This document shows, piece by piece, positions 37,711-45,931 of a stretch of 64,000 nucleotides of DNA (position 1 is the stretch's first letter; each line of letters starts with the position of its first letter). Below the pieces are notes generated by a model. That model was not told where the DNA came from, did not search any database, and saw nothing but the letters and a program-made list of their open reading frames with translations. The position numbers and the translations under genes were made by a program. Source of the stretch: Bacillus pumilus (GTDB taxonomy: Bacteria; Bacillota; Bacilli; Bacillales; Bacillaceae); NCBI RefSeq assembly GCF_900186955.1, contig NZ_LT906438.1, positions 3,596,001 to 3,660,000 of the forward strand, in the 5' to 3' direction.

Positions 37711-38481
37711 TTATATCCCAACAGGCACGATATACATCCCTGTTTCTGCATCCTGTTTAATCGTGACGGACACATCATAAATGTGCCGCACATTTTCTTC
37801 TGTTAACACATCATTTGGCTGTCCTTCACTCATAATCCGGCCATTCTTCATCGCAATGATGACATCGCTGTAGCGGACAGCCTGATTCATGTCGTGTAGC
37901 ACCATAACGATTGTTAGTCCATGTACGACATTGAGCTCACGGATCAGCTCAAGAATGTCAAATTGATAATAGATATCCAAATAGGTTGTCGGTTCATCTA
38001 AGAAAAGGATCGACGTTTTTTGCGCAAGTGCCATCGCAATCCATACTCGCTGCCGCTCACCGCCTGACAGTGAGGCGAGCGGCACCTTTCGTTTTTCCGT
38101 TAGCTTTGTACTGGAAAGCGCCCACTCTATCGCTCTCTCATCCTCTTCCTTATCTCCTCCGCGCATCGTCTGGTACGGCGTTCTGCCGAATGCCACGACC
38201 CTCTCGATCGTTAAATCAAGCGGCGCTTCATTTTGCTGATGGACGACAGCCAGCTTTTTTGCCAGCTCCTTTGGCTTAAATGCATTCAGTGCTTGGCCGT
38301 CTAAGTGAATTTGCCCTTTGTTTGGCGCATGGTTATTCGCCATCAATGAAAGCAGTGTGGATTTCCCTGAGCCATTCGGACCGATAATGGTTGTGATTTT
38401 CCCCTTTTCAATGTGTGTTGTGACCGATTGAACGATGTCCTTCTGCTGGTCATATGAGAATGACACCTCACGAATGTCCAT
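37711..38481 (-). CDS. FecE-type heme/iron ABC ATPase (first set)
   Basis: A 256-residue ATPase, related to the ATPase half of the downstream fusion: Walker [10 protein letters not shown] near residue 34, signature LSGGERQRVWIAMAL near 137, Walker [16 protein letters not shown] near 158 and H-loop VLHDMNQA. It lacks a monooxygenase domain. Its start overlaps the permease end by 14 bases. Partner of the two genes upstream. Confidence 0.87.
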   Translation of the reverse strand: MDIREVSFSYDQQKDIVQSVTTHIEKGKITTIIGPNGSGKSTLLSLMANNHAPNKGQIHLDGQALNAFKPKELAKKLAVVHQQNEAPLDLTIERVVAFGRTPYQTMRGGDKEEDERAIEWALSSTKLTEKRKVPLASLSGGERQRVWIAMALAQKTSILFLDEPTTYLDIYYQFDILELIRELNVVHGLTIVMVLHDMNQAVRYSDVIIAMKNGRIMSEGQPNDVLTEENVRHIYDVSVTIKQDAETGMYIVPVGI

Positions 38482-39454
38482 GGAGACGATCCCCCCTTCT
38501 TAGTAAAAAGATCAGAAATGGTCCGCCAATCACGGCCATGATCGTAGAAGCAGGAATTTCATTTGGCGCAACAAGCGTCCTGCCGAGCGTATCAGCCGTC
38601 AGAATCAGCAAAGCCCCGCTTAACGCAGAAAATGGAATAAGTACCCGGTGATCCGAGCCGACAAGTCTTCTTGAAATGTGAGGGATAAGCAAACCGACAA
38701 ACGCAATCACGCCTGCGACCGCTGCTGTCACCGCCGCAAGCAATACAGCTGTGATGGAAATCAAAAGGCGCATTCTGGTCACACGCAATCCTAAATTTTT
38801 CGCTGTCTTGTCCTGAAGAGCCAAGAGGTTACACCATCTGCTAAAGAAAAGGGCTATGACAAGGCCGACGACGCCATAGACTCCGATTAAGCGGACATCT
38901 CCCCACGTTTTCATCGTGAGATTTGACTGTCCTGATTGATTGATCGTGATATTGAAATAGCTGCAAATGGTCACAAATGCTTCAGCCATTCCAGTAAACA
39001 TGGCATTGATGGCGATCCCAACCAAAATCATGCGGATGGGGCTTAATCCACCCTTCCAAGACAGAACATACACGAGGAAACACGCAATGGCTCCACCTAA
39101 CACCGAAAATAAAGGAGAGTAGAAATAAAATTGAGGAAGTGCTGTTATTGCCATTAAAGAAAAGAAGCTGGCTCCTGATGAAATCCCAATGACGCCGGCA
39201 TCAGCTAATGGATTCCTCATGACCGACTGCAGCAGTACACCGGAGACAGATAAAGCGGCCCCTGTAAACATTGCAATGAGCATGCGAGGAATTCTGAGAT
39301 CTTTAATGATTTCTACCTGTGCATGTTGACCGGTGATGAGCCCTTCCAATAATTCAATCGGGGTGACATGAATGCTCCCCGTAATGGCGGAATAAATAAA
39401 CACGCACACCAGTAAGACACTGACTGTCAGAAATAAAATCCCTGTTTTTTTCAT
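38468..39454 (-). CDS. FecCD-family heme/iron ABC transporter permease (first set)
   Basis: A 328-residue FecCD permease, about ten spans; motifs DLRIPRMLIAMFTGAALSVSGVLLQSVMRNPLADAGVIGISSGAS (about 53-97) and GVIAFVGLLIPHISRRLVGSDHR near 258. ATG 39454 follows AAAGGACG; the frame extends to 39478 without a ribosome-binding site. It shares the architecture of the second-set permease but is clearly diverged from it. Confidence 0.87.
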   Translation of the reverse strand: MKKTGILFLTVSVLLVCVFIYSAITGSIHVTPIELLEGLITGQHAQVEIIKDLRIPRMLIAMFTGAALSVSGVLLQSVMRNPLADAGVIGISSGASFFSLMAITALPQFYFYSPLFSVLGGAIACFLVYVLSWKGGLSPIRMILVGIAINAMFTGMAEAFVTICSYFNITINQSGQSNLTMKTWGDVRLIGVYGVVGLVIALFFSRWCNLLALQDKTAKNLGLRVTRMRLLISITAVLLAAVTAAVAGVIAFVGLLIPHISRRLVGSDHRVLIPFSALSGALLILTADTLGRTLVAPNEIPASTIMAVIGGPFLIFLLRRGDRLHGHS

Positions 39455-39487
39455 CTTAAACGTCCTTTTATCATTCAAATTCGCCGC

Positions 39488-40375
39488 TTATGACGGATAC
39501 AGCATACGCGTTAGTTCATCTAGTGCTTCTGCTGCCTTTAAATTGCCCGTTGTCCCGAATAAGCTTTCTTCGAGGTCATACACCCGGTCTTGCTTGACTG
39601 CATGAAAATGCTTCCAAATGTCATTTGTTTTAAATTCTTGATCAAACATGCGGACGACTTCATCTGGCATCCCATGTGCGGCCCGGAGGATGATATCTGG
39701 ATTGGCTTTTTGTAAATACTCCGTATTGGAAGCCAAATACTCCATCTTCTCGCCTTTGACAATGTTCTCTCCGCCTGCGATACGCACAAGATCACCAATA
39801 TATGAATGCTCTGTCGCCACCAAATAACTGCCTGGTACACCAAGCAAAATCAGAACGGATGGCTTTCGTTTTCCCTTCGTCTTCTCTTGTATGTCTTTCT
39901 TTTTTTGCTCAAAGTCAGACACAATGCGCTCGGCTTGTTTCTTTCTGTCATACTGAGCTCCAAGCTTCGTAATCGCCTTCTCCATGTTAGCCATGCTCTC
40001 GAGATTTAAGTATGTGGCAGGGACACCTGCTTGTTGAAAGGGTGTCTCTAAATCATATTGAAGGGTTGTAACGGACAGGACATCTGTCGGTTGAAGTGAT
40101 TGGATGATTTCCATGTCTGGGCTCATTGGATTGCCTACTTCTGGCAGTCCTTTATAACGAGCTGGCAAGGATTTTTGGCTTGTTGGCACCCCAACAAGAT
40201 CGATCTCTAAGGCATCCATGATCTCCACAGCAGCTACAGTCGTTGCCACAATGCGCGCATTTGAATCTGCGTTTTTTTTGCCTTTTGCTGAGCTTTCAGC
40301 TGACTGTGAGCAGCCCGATAAGATCACGCACACACTAAGGGCAGCGATCAAGGTACATAACATTCGATGCTTCAA
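39488..40375 (-). CDS. Heme/iron ABC transporter substrate-binding lipoprotein (IsdE-like, first set)
   Basis: A 295-residue lipoprotein, lipobox VILSGC with Cys22, FecB/BtuF fold: ARIVATTVAAVEIMDALEIDLVGVP near residue 41, QPTDVLSVTTLQYDLE near 91 and YLQKANPDIILRAAHGMPDEV near 221. Starts 75 bases after the triple-NEAT gene, with an intrinsic-terminator-like hairpin in between. The position directly after the NEAT genes suggests the IsdE role: receiving heme from the wall proteins. Confidence 0.85.
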   Translation of the reverse strand: MKHRMLCTLIAALSVCVILSGCSQSAESSAKGKKNADSNARIVATTVAAVEIMDALEIDLVGVPTSQKSLPARYKGLPEVGNPMSPDMEIIQSLQPTDVLSVTTLQYDLETPFQQAGVPATYLNLESMANMEKAITKLGAQYDRKKQAERIVSDFEQKKKDIQEKTKGKRKPSVLILLGVPGSYLVATEHSYIGDLVRIAGGENIVKGEKMEYLASNTEYLQKANPDIILRAAHGMPDEVVRMFDQEFKTNDIWKHFHAVKQDRVYDLEESLFGTTGNLKAAEALDELTRMLYPS

Positions 40376-40394
40376 AAACAGAAGCCCCCTTTCG

Positions 40395-40432
40395 AAAAAA
40401 GAGAGTGGATGCGTCGATGATCTCGGCGCATC
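40395..40432 (-). terminator. Partial terminator / attenuator between NEAT genes and ABC genes
   Basis: On the minus strand GATGCG...CGCATC (an imperfect stem extended inward by CGA/TCG) is followed by CACTCTC and T6. The spacing to the T-run is loose, so read-through is likely, giving more NEAT protein than transporter. Confidence 0.55.
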
Positions 40433-40450
40433 TCACTTCAACTAAACCAT

Positions 40451-42268
40451 CTATCTTGTTCTTGTTTGATACTTTCTGACGAGTACGAATAATGACCCGC
40501 CGAATAAAAGAATATACACCCAAAGAAGAGAGGTATCTCCTGTTTTTGGATTCAGCTGTCCAGTCTCAGACTTGGTTTGGTCATCTGATGGAGTAAATGT
40601 TAGCTGCTCTGCACCTGTTTCCTCTGGCGCTAAATTCTCAAGTTGATTTGGTTGATTTGATTGAGAATCGCGATCATTTGGATTTTTGACAAAGCCGATA
40701 CTCTCATCGTCTCCGATGATCGATCGAATCCCGCTTCCTTCACCAAGAGCAATTCCTTTTGTGTCATAGATAAGTTTGACATCGTACTGCTCATGATAAT
40801 TCGCAGCTGGAATATCAATTTTTACGCGTGCTGCCTGAGCCGTGCTTAAGCTTTTGGCTTCGTATTGAATCACTCGTGTATCTGATTTTTGATCTGTTTT
40901 TGCAACAAGCGTCTCCTCAAACTTGCCACCTGTTCCTACTTGGAAGGACGTGATGGCTGAGCTATTCTTCACTGTATATGAAACGAAATGGCGGCCATTT
41001 TTCACAACCAATGTCGCAGGGCTCACGACGTAATCGTTCATACGAGAAAGCTCATCCTTGTCTGCTTTCTTCATTGAGAAAGGAAGCTTGTATACACCAT
41101 CTTTAAGCTGAGCCGTCTCTTGAGCAACTCCGCCGTTATTTGTTTCTGGTGATGGTGTGTTTGGTTTTGGTGTTTCTGGTGCAGCAGGTGTTTCTTCCTC
41201 TACCTGTCCGCCTTTAAGTGGCGCGATACTCTTTGCATCGAATTGAAAACGAATATCGTAAGTTTGGTCATAGTGGGCGGCCGCTACTACAATGTGAACT
41301 TTTCCTTTGACCGCTTTTTTCAAATCAGCGACATCAAATGACACCACTCTTGTGTTCTTTGCTTGATCTGTGCTGACGGTCTTCACTTCTTGATAAGAGC
41401 CGTTTTTCTCTATTTTCAAAGAAGCAACAGACGTATTGTCCTTCACCGTAAAGGAAATGGTTTGCTTTCCGTTTTTGACGGTTAAGGATGCAGGATGTGA
41501 GAAGTATTGGTTCATCCGAGATGCCTCGTCCTCATCCCCTTTGAGCACACTGTAATTGATGCGGTACTCGCCATCTTTCAGTTGGTTTTGCGCGGAATCT
41601 ACTGGCTTTGTACCATTGTTATTGTCTGGTGTTGTCTGCTGATCGTCTGGCTTTGTGCCATTTTGATCATCCGGCTTTGTTTCGTTATCGTCTGGCTTTG
41701 TGCCATTTTGGTCATCCGGCTTTGTTTCGTTATCGTCTGGCTTTGTGCCATTTTGGTCATCTGGTTTTGTTTCGTTATCGTCTGGCTTTGCAGGTGTAAC
41801 GAGCGTTAGGCTGCTTTGATCGAATGCAAGCTGTACGTCATATGCTTCGTCATAAATAAAGCCGCCTAAATCCCAGTAAATTTTCACCCAGCCGTTTAAT
41901 TTGGCTGATAGGTCGGCAACATCAAACTTGATCACACGTGTATTGGCAGTTGCATCCTCACTGACAGTTTCAGTGGTGACAAGAGCGCCATTTTGTTCGA
42001 CCTTGAAATCTGTAATCTCTTTGCTTTGCTTCAGTGTGACATAGGCAGTCGTCTTGCCATTTTCCACAATCAGCTTAGCTGGCTTTTCTGTATACGTATC
42101 CATCATGGACGCTTCTGTGCTGCCATTTTTTAAAACAGTGAATCCGACCGTGTATTCACCATCAACAAATGATGCAGCTTGAGCCGTTCCTTGAGGAATC
42201 TGAAATGCAGTCAATAAACTGAATAAAACGAGCAGAATGGCTGCCTTTAGATGAAAAAGACGTTTCAA
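40451..42268 (-). CDS. Triple-NEAT heme-binding protein anchored by NPKTG signal
   Basis: A 605-residue wall protein. Signal peptide ends near AQA-A (residue 31); NEAT domains at about 33-160, 228-350 and 386-510. Each has the heme-contact pattern YxxxY (YDEAY 139, YDQTY 333, YHEQY 491) and the lip-helix SMMDTY / SRMNQY / SRMNDY. Linkers: three perfect KPDDNETKPDDQNGT units (161-205) and a Pro/Glu-rich stretch (355-385). Sorting signal NPKTG at 573, membrane span, RKYQTRTR tail. Likely captures heme at the surface and hands it inward; sortase B of the same operon should anchor it. Confidence 0.9.
   Translation of the reverse strand: MKRLFHLKAAILLVLFSLLTAFQIPQGTAQAASFVDGEYTVGFTVLKNGSTEASMMDTYTEKPAKLIVENGKTTAYVTLKQSKEITDFKVEQNGALVTTETVSEDATANTRVIKFDVADLSAKLNGWVKIYWDLGGFIYDEAYDVQLAFDQSSLTLVTPAKPDDNETKPDDQNGTKPDDNETKPDDQNGTKPDDNETKPDDQNGTKPDDQQTTPDNNNGTKPVDSAQNQLKDGEYRINYSVLKGDEDEASRMNQYFSHPASLTVKNGKQTISFTVKDNTSVASLKIEKNGSYQEVKTVSTDQAKNTRVVSFDVADLKKAVKGKVHIVVAAAHYDQTYDIRFQFDAKSIAPLKGGQVEEETPAAPETPKPNTPSPETNNGGVAQETAQLKDGVYKLPFSMKKADKDELSRMNDYVVSPATLVVKNGRHFVSYTVKNSSAITSFQVGTGGKFEETLVAKTDQKSDTRVIQYEAKSLSTAQAARVKIDIPAANYHEQYDVKLIYDTKGIALGEGSGIRSIIGDDESIGFVKNPNDRDSQSNQPNQLENLAPEETGAEQLTFTPSDDQTKSETGQLNPKTGDTSLLWVYILLFGGSLFVLVRKYQTRTR
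41654..41788 (-). repeat. Three 45-bp tandem repeats encoding the acidic linker
   Basis: Three back-to-back 45-base units, almost identical in DNA, encode KPDDNETKPDDQNGT. Such repeats change in number by slippage and set the reach of the first NEAT domain from the wall. The plus-strand open frames in this stretch are shadows of the repeat. Confidence 0.9.
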
Positions 42269-42286
42269 ATGGTGACACTTCCTTCC

Positions 42287-42943
42287 TTAATGCTTAATGA
42301 TCCACTTTCTTGCTAAAAATCCGCCTGAGCATAGAGCAAGCACAAGGAGCCACCCTGTCTGGTTTGTATCACCAGTTTGAGGATTCTCTTCTTGTTTTGT
42401 CGTGGATGAATCAGATGTTTTCGTTGATTCTTTTGATGGCTGCTGCTTTTCTGCTTCACCCGCTGATTTGTTTGTGCTGTTAGACGAAAGTGATTTCATG
42501 CTGCTCTCATCAAATTTCAGCTGAATGGTATAATCATGATCATAATCAGCAGATTTTACAGTGACATGAATTTTTGATTTGATTGGTTTAGACAAGCTCT
42601 GAGCTTGGAACTGAACAATCCTTGTGTTGGCTTTTTTATTGGTTGAGAGAACCGTTGTATCGACATAGCCGCCATTTCCGGGGACTTTAAATTCCGTCAC
42701 CCAGCTGCTATTTTTAATGGTCATTTGTACTGTCAGCTTCCCATTTTTTGCAATCACTTTTGCTGGCTTCAGCCAGTAGTCATTTGCCATAGAGACCGCA
42801 TTTCCTTCAGCCTTGAGCACAGTATAGTTGACGGAGTATGTACCATCCTTTAACGTGGCAGCCTGTGCGTTTGAAAAAGGCAGCATGAGTGCCAATAATA
42901 AAGCGGTCATGAAGACTGATAGCCTCATCATTTTTTTCATCAA
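42287..42943 (-). CDS. Single-NEAT heme-binding protein with NPQTG signal (IsdC-like)
   Basis: A 218-residue protein: signal peptide to about residue 28, one NEAT domain (29-152) with lip-helix SMANDY at 51 and YDHDY at 134-138, a Ser/Lys/Glu-rich wall linker, sorting signal NPQTG at 187, membrane span and basic KWIIKH tail. Size and signal match IsdC, the sortase B substrate that passes heme through the wall to the membrane importer. Second gene of the operon. Confidence 0.9.
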   Translation of the reverse strand: MMKKMMRLSVFMTALLLALMLPFSNAQAATLKDGTYSVNYTVLKAEGNAVSMANDYWLKPAKVIAKNGKLTVQMTIKNSSWVTEFKVPGNGGYVDTTVLSTNKKANTRIVQFQAQSLSKPIKSKIHVTVKSADYDHDYTIQLKFDESSMKSLSSNSTNKSAGEAEKQQPSKESTKTSDSSTTKQEENPQTGDTNQTGWLLVLALCSGGFLARKWIIKH

Positions 42944-42960
42944 GCGAATTTCCTCCCTTT

Positions 42961-43419
42961 TTACTGAACAGATGCTGCATCAAACTTGATACGGATGTCG
43001 TAATTACCTGTATATCCGATGACCGGTACAGTCACGCTCACTTTTGCTGGTACGACTTCTGTCAGGCTGTTCACGTTGAATTCTACTGTTCTCTTATTCG
43101 CAGCTGTGTTTGTACTGATCACCTTCGCATCTTTGTAGACACCTTGTTCAAGTGTTTTAAAGCTAGTGATCCAAGAACTATTCGTTAACGTGACTTGTGC
43201 TTTGATTTTTCCATCCTTCACGACAAGCTTGGCTGGTTTTTCAAAATACGTATTCGCTGTTGAAGTCGAATCGCTATCTGCCTTCCATACCACATATTGT
43301 GCTGAATGTTGACCATCTGCTAAGCCTGCTGCTGAGGCTGAGCTAATCGGGGCTAGAGCAAATAATAGAACAAAGCTAAAGAACAATAATACGTGTGATG
43401 TTGAACGAATGGCTTTCAT
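42961..43419 (-). CDS. Secreted single-NEAT hemophore (IsdX1-like)
   Basis: A 152-residue protein: signal peptide ending near SASA-A (residue 30) and one NEAT domain to the C-terminus, with lip-helix STANTY at 53 and YTGNY at 136-140. No sorting signal or membrane anchor, so it should be released and act as a hemophore, like B. anthracis IsdX1. ATG follows AGGAGG; first gene after the Fur-controlled promoter. Confidence 0.9.
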   Translation of the reverse strand: MKAIRSTSHVLLFFSFVLLFALAPISSASAAGLADGQHSAQYVVWKADSDSTSTANTYFEKPAKLVVKDGKIKAQVTLTNSSWITSFKTLEQGVYKDAKVISTNTAANKRTVEFNVNSLTEVVPAKVSVTVPVIGYTGNYDIRIKFDAASVQ

Positions 43420-43440
43420 GTGAACCCTCCTAAATGATAT

Positions 43441-43455
43441 TGATAATTATTCTCA
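43441..43455. promoter_or_regulatory. Fur box in the isd leader
   Basis: TGATAATTATTCTCA matches 14 of 15 positions of the 7-1-7 Fur box TGATAATNATTATCA. It is 21 bases upstream of the first NEAT gene start. Confidence 0.8.
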
Positions 43456-43497
43456 ACGGATAATAAAAAAAATAACCTTCATAAGCGCTTGATCACA

Positions 43498-43527
43498 CTT
43501 ATAGATGATTATGATAATCATTATCAA
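43498..43527 (-). promoter_or_regulatory. Promoter of the isd-type operon with perfect Fur box
   Basis: Minus-strand TTGATA (43522-43527), 18-bp spacer, TATAAG (43498-43503). TGATAATCATTATCA at 43512-43526, a perfect Fur box, covers the -35 and spacer. Iron-replete Fur should fully block the promoter. The remainder of the gap to 43750 holds no gene that I can support. Confidence 0.85.
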
Positions 43528-43753
43528 TTGAGTTGAAAAAATAAATCTTTGCTTCCTAAAAGCCAAAGATGTCTGTTTCTAAATGATGGTTTGACACGTG
43601 TTTTAGGCAATCTGTCCCATTCATGATACCATGGCATGACCTCCATTCCATTACAGGGAAAAGAACCCTCTTCTTCTTGATCTTATATGATGAGTGAATT
43701 TATTGTCAACATCATTTTTCATACTATTGACTTAGATTTCTGGAAAATCGCAC

Positions 43754-43785
43754 AAAAAAATTTCGATCAGACAGACTGATCGAAA
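43754..43785 (-). terminator. Terminator of the HxlR gene
   Basis: TTTCGATCAG / CTGATCGAAA, a perfect 10-bp stem with a 5-base loop, followed by T7 on the minus strand, 5 bases after the hxlR-type gene stop. Confidence 0.88.
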
Positions 43786-43789
43786 TCGA

Positions 43790-44122
43790 TTAGGAAGGAA
43801 CATGTTCCCCTTTTTTGCTGTTTTTACGTTCTAAAGACCAAGCATACATTTCACGAATAATCGGGTCTATTTTCTTCCCTTGCGCTGTTAATTCGTATTC
43901 AATCCGTACTGGAATGTCAGGGTATACGTTTTTCTCAACGAGTCCTTCAGCCTCTAAATCCTTCAGCCTTTCAGATAATAATCTGCCGCTGATGTTCATT
44001 TCATTTTCAAGCTGACAGAAACGCTTAGGGCCTGTCAGAAGCTGATTGATGATGAGAATGACCCACTTCTTGCCTAGAATCTCCATGGCATCTGTGATTG
44101 GGCAGCCATCTACTTGAGCCAT
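43790..44122 (-). CDS. HxlR-family winged-helix regulator (YodB/CatR-like)
   Basis: A 110-residue HxlR regulator: CPITDAMEILGKKWVILIINQLLTGPKRFCQLENEMNISGRLLSERLKDLEAEGLVEKNVYPDIPVRIEYELTAQGKKI covers the winged helix. Cys7 in the N-terminal DGCPI is the position used for thiol redox sensing of quinones and diamide in YodB/CatR. A second cysteine (in RFCQLE) is present. Divergent from the VOC-ribA-ribD operon, with a palindrome at that operon's start site, so it probably represses it. Confidence 0.85.
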   Translation of the reverse strand: MAQVDGCPITDAMEILGKKWVILIINQLLTGPKRFCQLENEMNISGRLLSERLKDLEAEGLVEKNVYPDIPVRIEYELTAQGKKIDPIIREMYAWSLERKNSKKGEHVPS

Positions 44123-44176
44123 ACCTTACTCCCTCCCGCTTTTCTCTCTTTTTTTCATTATAACATAATTAATTAC

Positions 44177-44205
44177 TTGAAATAAGTTACTAACTATTAT
44201 ATAGT
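44177..44205 (+). promoter_or_regulatory. Promoter of the VOC-ribA-ribD operon
   Basis: TTGAAA (44177-44182), 17-bp spacer, TATAGT (44200-44205), a good SigA promoter about 95 bases before the VOC start. Confidence 0.7.
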
Positions 44206-44208
44206 TTA

Positions 44209-44223
44209 GTTACTTTAAGTAAC
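44209..44223. promoter_or_regulatory. Candidate HxlR operator
   Basis: GTTACTTTAAGTAAC, a perfect 15-base palindrome centred near the expected transcription start. AGTTACT and ATTACTT repeats in the promoter itself (44173-44190) are similar half-sites. The DNA lies between the divergent regulator and operon. Confidence 0.65.
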
Positions 44224-44298
44224 AAGGTATTCATTTTTATATATTTTCAAAAACATTTAAACATGCCGATGCATATATCATGAAGGAGATGACCGAGC

Positions 44299-45192
44299 TT
44301 GAAGACAATTGAGGAGCTAAGATTGGGTGTAACAGAGTTACATGTATCCAGCTTTGAGCGTTCTTTACCTTTTTATACAGACATTTTAGGATTTTCTATA
44401 TTAGAAAAGACAGATTCCACAGTGACACTTGGCAGCAATGCAAAGGAACCAATCCTTTTGTTAAAAGAAGATGCACAGCTAAAAGAGAAACCTGATCACG
44501 AGCCAGGACTTTATCATTTTGCTGTTTTATTACCTACCAGAAAAAACCTGGGCACATGGCTGGCACATGTGATCAAAAAAGGCTATCCTTTAATTGGAGC
44601 AAGCGATCACTTTTTCAGTGAAGCCATTTATTTAAGTGACCCTGACGGCATAGGCGTAGAAATATATGCTGATCGCCCTGAGGACGTTTGGGTAGGTGAG
44701 AATGGAGAACTGAAAGGTGGCGGAAATGCACCTCTTGATGGAGATGGTCTCCTGCAAGAAGCCGCTGATACGACGTGGGAAGGACTTCCGGCTGGGACAG
44801 TCATGGGACACTTACATTTCCATCTGAACCCAGAAGAAGCTGATTCCTTTTATGTCAATACGCTCGGTTTTCATATCCGAATGGCTCCACCAGCAAGCGT
44901 ATTTATCGCCGCTGGTGTATACCACCATCACCTTGCCTTTAATGCATGGGGACGCGGACGAAAAGGAGCCATTGATCCACGTTTTTCAGGAATTAGAAGC
45001 TATACACTTGTATTCCCACAAGAAGCAGACAGACAGTCCGTCGTTGAGCGCCTAACAAAAGCAGGCACTCAAGTGAAAACAATAGGGAAAAGTAACGAAT
45101 TTGTTGATCCATTTGGCGTTCTCGTTCGTTTACAGATTGAAGAAACAGACAAAAAAGAAGGTGCAGAATATGGACAAACACACAGATCTTAA
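44299..45192 (+). CDS. Two-domain VOC dioxygenase, catechol-2,3-dioxygenase-like (CatE-type)
   Basis: A 297-residue type I extradiol-dioxygenase-like protein with two VOC halves: ELRLGVTELHVSSFERSLPFYTDILGF at the start and MGHLHFHLNPEEADSFYVNTLGF near 174. Candidate Fe ligands are the first His of HLHFH, the His in YHHHLAFN near 216 and a late Glu or its equivalent. TTG 44299 follows AAGGAG. In B. subtilis the CatR-controlled CatE detoxifies catechol; the HxlR gene here suggests a like role. Its end overlaps ribA by 23 bases, so it is firmly part of the same operon. Confidence 0.8.
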   Translation: MKTIEELRLGVTELHVSSFERSLPFYTDILGFSILEKTDSTVTLGSNAKEPILLLKEDAQLKEKPDHEPGLYHFAVLLPTRKNLGTWLAHVIKKGYPLIGASDHFFSEAIYLSDPDGIGVEIYADRPEDVWVGENGELKGGGNAPLDGDGLLQEAADTTWEGLPAGTVMGHLHFHLNPEEADSFYVNTLGFHIRMAPPASVFIAAGVYHHHLAFNAWGRGRKGAIDPRFSGIRSYTLVFPQEADRQSVVERLTKAGTQVKTIGKSNEFVDPFGVLVRLQIEETDKKEGAEYGQTHRS

Positions 45193-45931
45193 AACAGCCA
45201 TTTTAAAAGATAAAATCAAACGAGTACAGCAAGAAGACGGGTATATATATATCACTGGACCCATTAAATTGCCAGTGAATTTAGACGGCAGAACGGTGAT
45301 GTTCAACTGGTATTCATGGTTAAAAGACGACGGGTTAGAGCCATTGTCAGATGAAGCTTTAATTGAAAGCCTCTCCTCCCGCCAGCTTGCCGATCATCAG
45401 CAGTCAAGCGTACTAGTGTATGGAGATTTCGAGCACGCTGACGAAGCTCTTATCCGCATGCATTCCATTTGTCACACTGGTGATATTTTCGGAAGCAAGC
45501 GCTGCGACTGCGGATTCCAATTGAAGCAGTCCATGCGAATGATTGAGGACAATGGTGCAGGTGCCCTGTTTTATTTAGCCAACCATGAAGGCCGAGGTAT
45601 TGGACTTTTCACGAAAGCCATGGCTTATATCCTTCAAGAAAACGGCTACGATACAGTAGAAGCGAACGAAGCACTCGGCTTTGAAGATGACACGCGTCAA
45701 TATGAAGAAGCCATCGCGGTTCTTCAAACACTTCGTACAAAGCCAGTCAGACTCATTACCAATAATCCGAAAAAGACAGATGCCATCAGCCATGCAGGTT
45801 TATCTCTTTCTGGACGTATTCCGCTTTGGGGTGATGTCTCAGAGTTTAATGAAAAATACTTGCAGACAAAAATCAACCGCTCAGGTCACATGAAGGCGGA
45901 GCAAGAGGTGCGTACGATTGCCACATCATGA
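45170..45931 (+). CDS. ribA: Stand-alone GTP cyclohydrolase II (RibA-type)
   Basis: A 253-residue GTP cyclohydrolase II: zinc cysteines in SICHTGDIFGSKRCDCGFQLKQS near residue 102, catalytic NHEGRGIGLFTKA near 143 and a TNNPKK motif near 207. There is no DHBP synthase (RibB) domain, unlike the RibBA of the B. subtilis rib operon. Makes the 2,5-diamino-pyrimidinone phosphate from GTP, first step to riboflavin or related deazapurine/pteridine-like products. ATG 45170 follows AAGAAGG, inside the end of the VOC gene; overlaps ribD by 14 bases. Confidence 0.9.
   Translation: MDKHTDLKTAILKDKIKRVQQEDGYIYITGPIKLPVNLDGRTVMFNWYSWLKDDGLEPLSDEALIESLSSRQLADHQQSSVLVYGDFEHADEALIRMHSICHTGDIFGSKRCDCGFQLKQSMRMIEDNGAGALFYLANHEGRGIGLFTKAMAYILQENGYDTVEANEALGFEDDTRQYEEAIAVLQTLRTKPVRLITNNPKKTDAISHAGLSLSGRIPLWGDVSEFNEKYLQTKINRSGHMKAEQEVRTIATS

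Noticed and set aside
41507..41809. Cys/Leu/Trp-rich plus-strand frames opposite the NEAT linker
   Set aside because: They are the reverse complement of the 45-bp repeats; periodic translation results from the repeat, not from selection.
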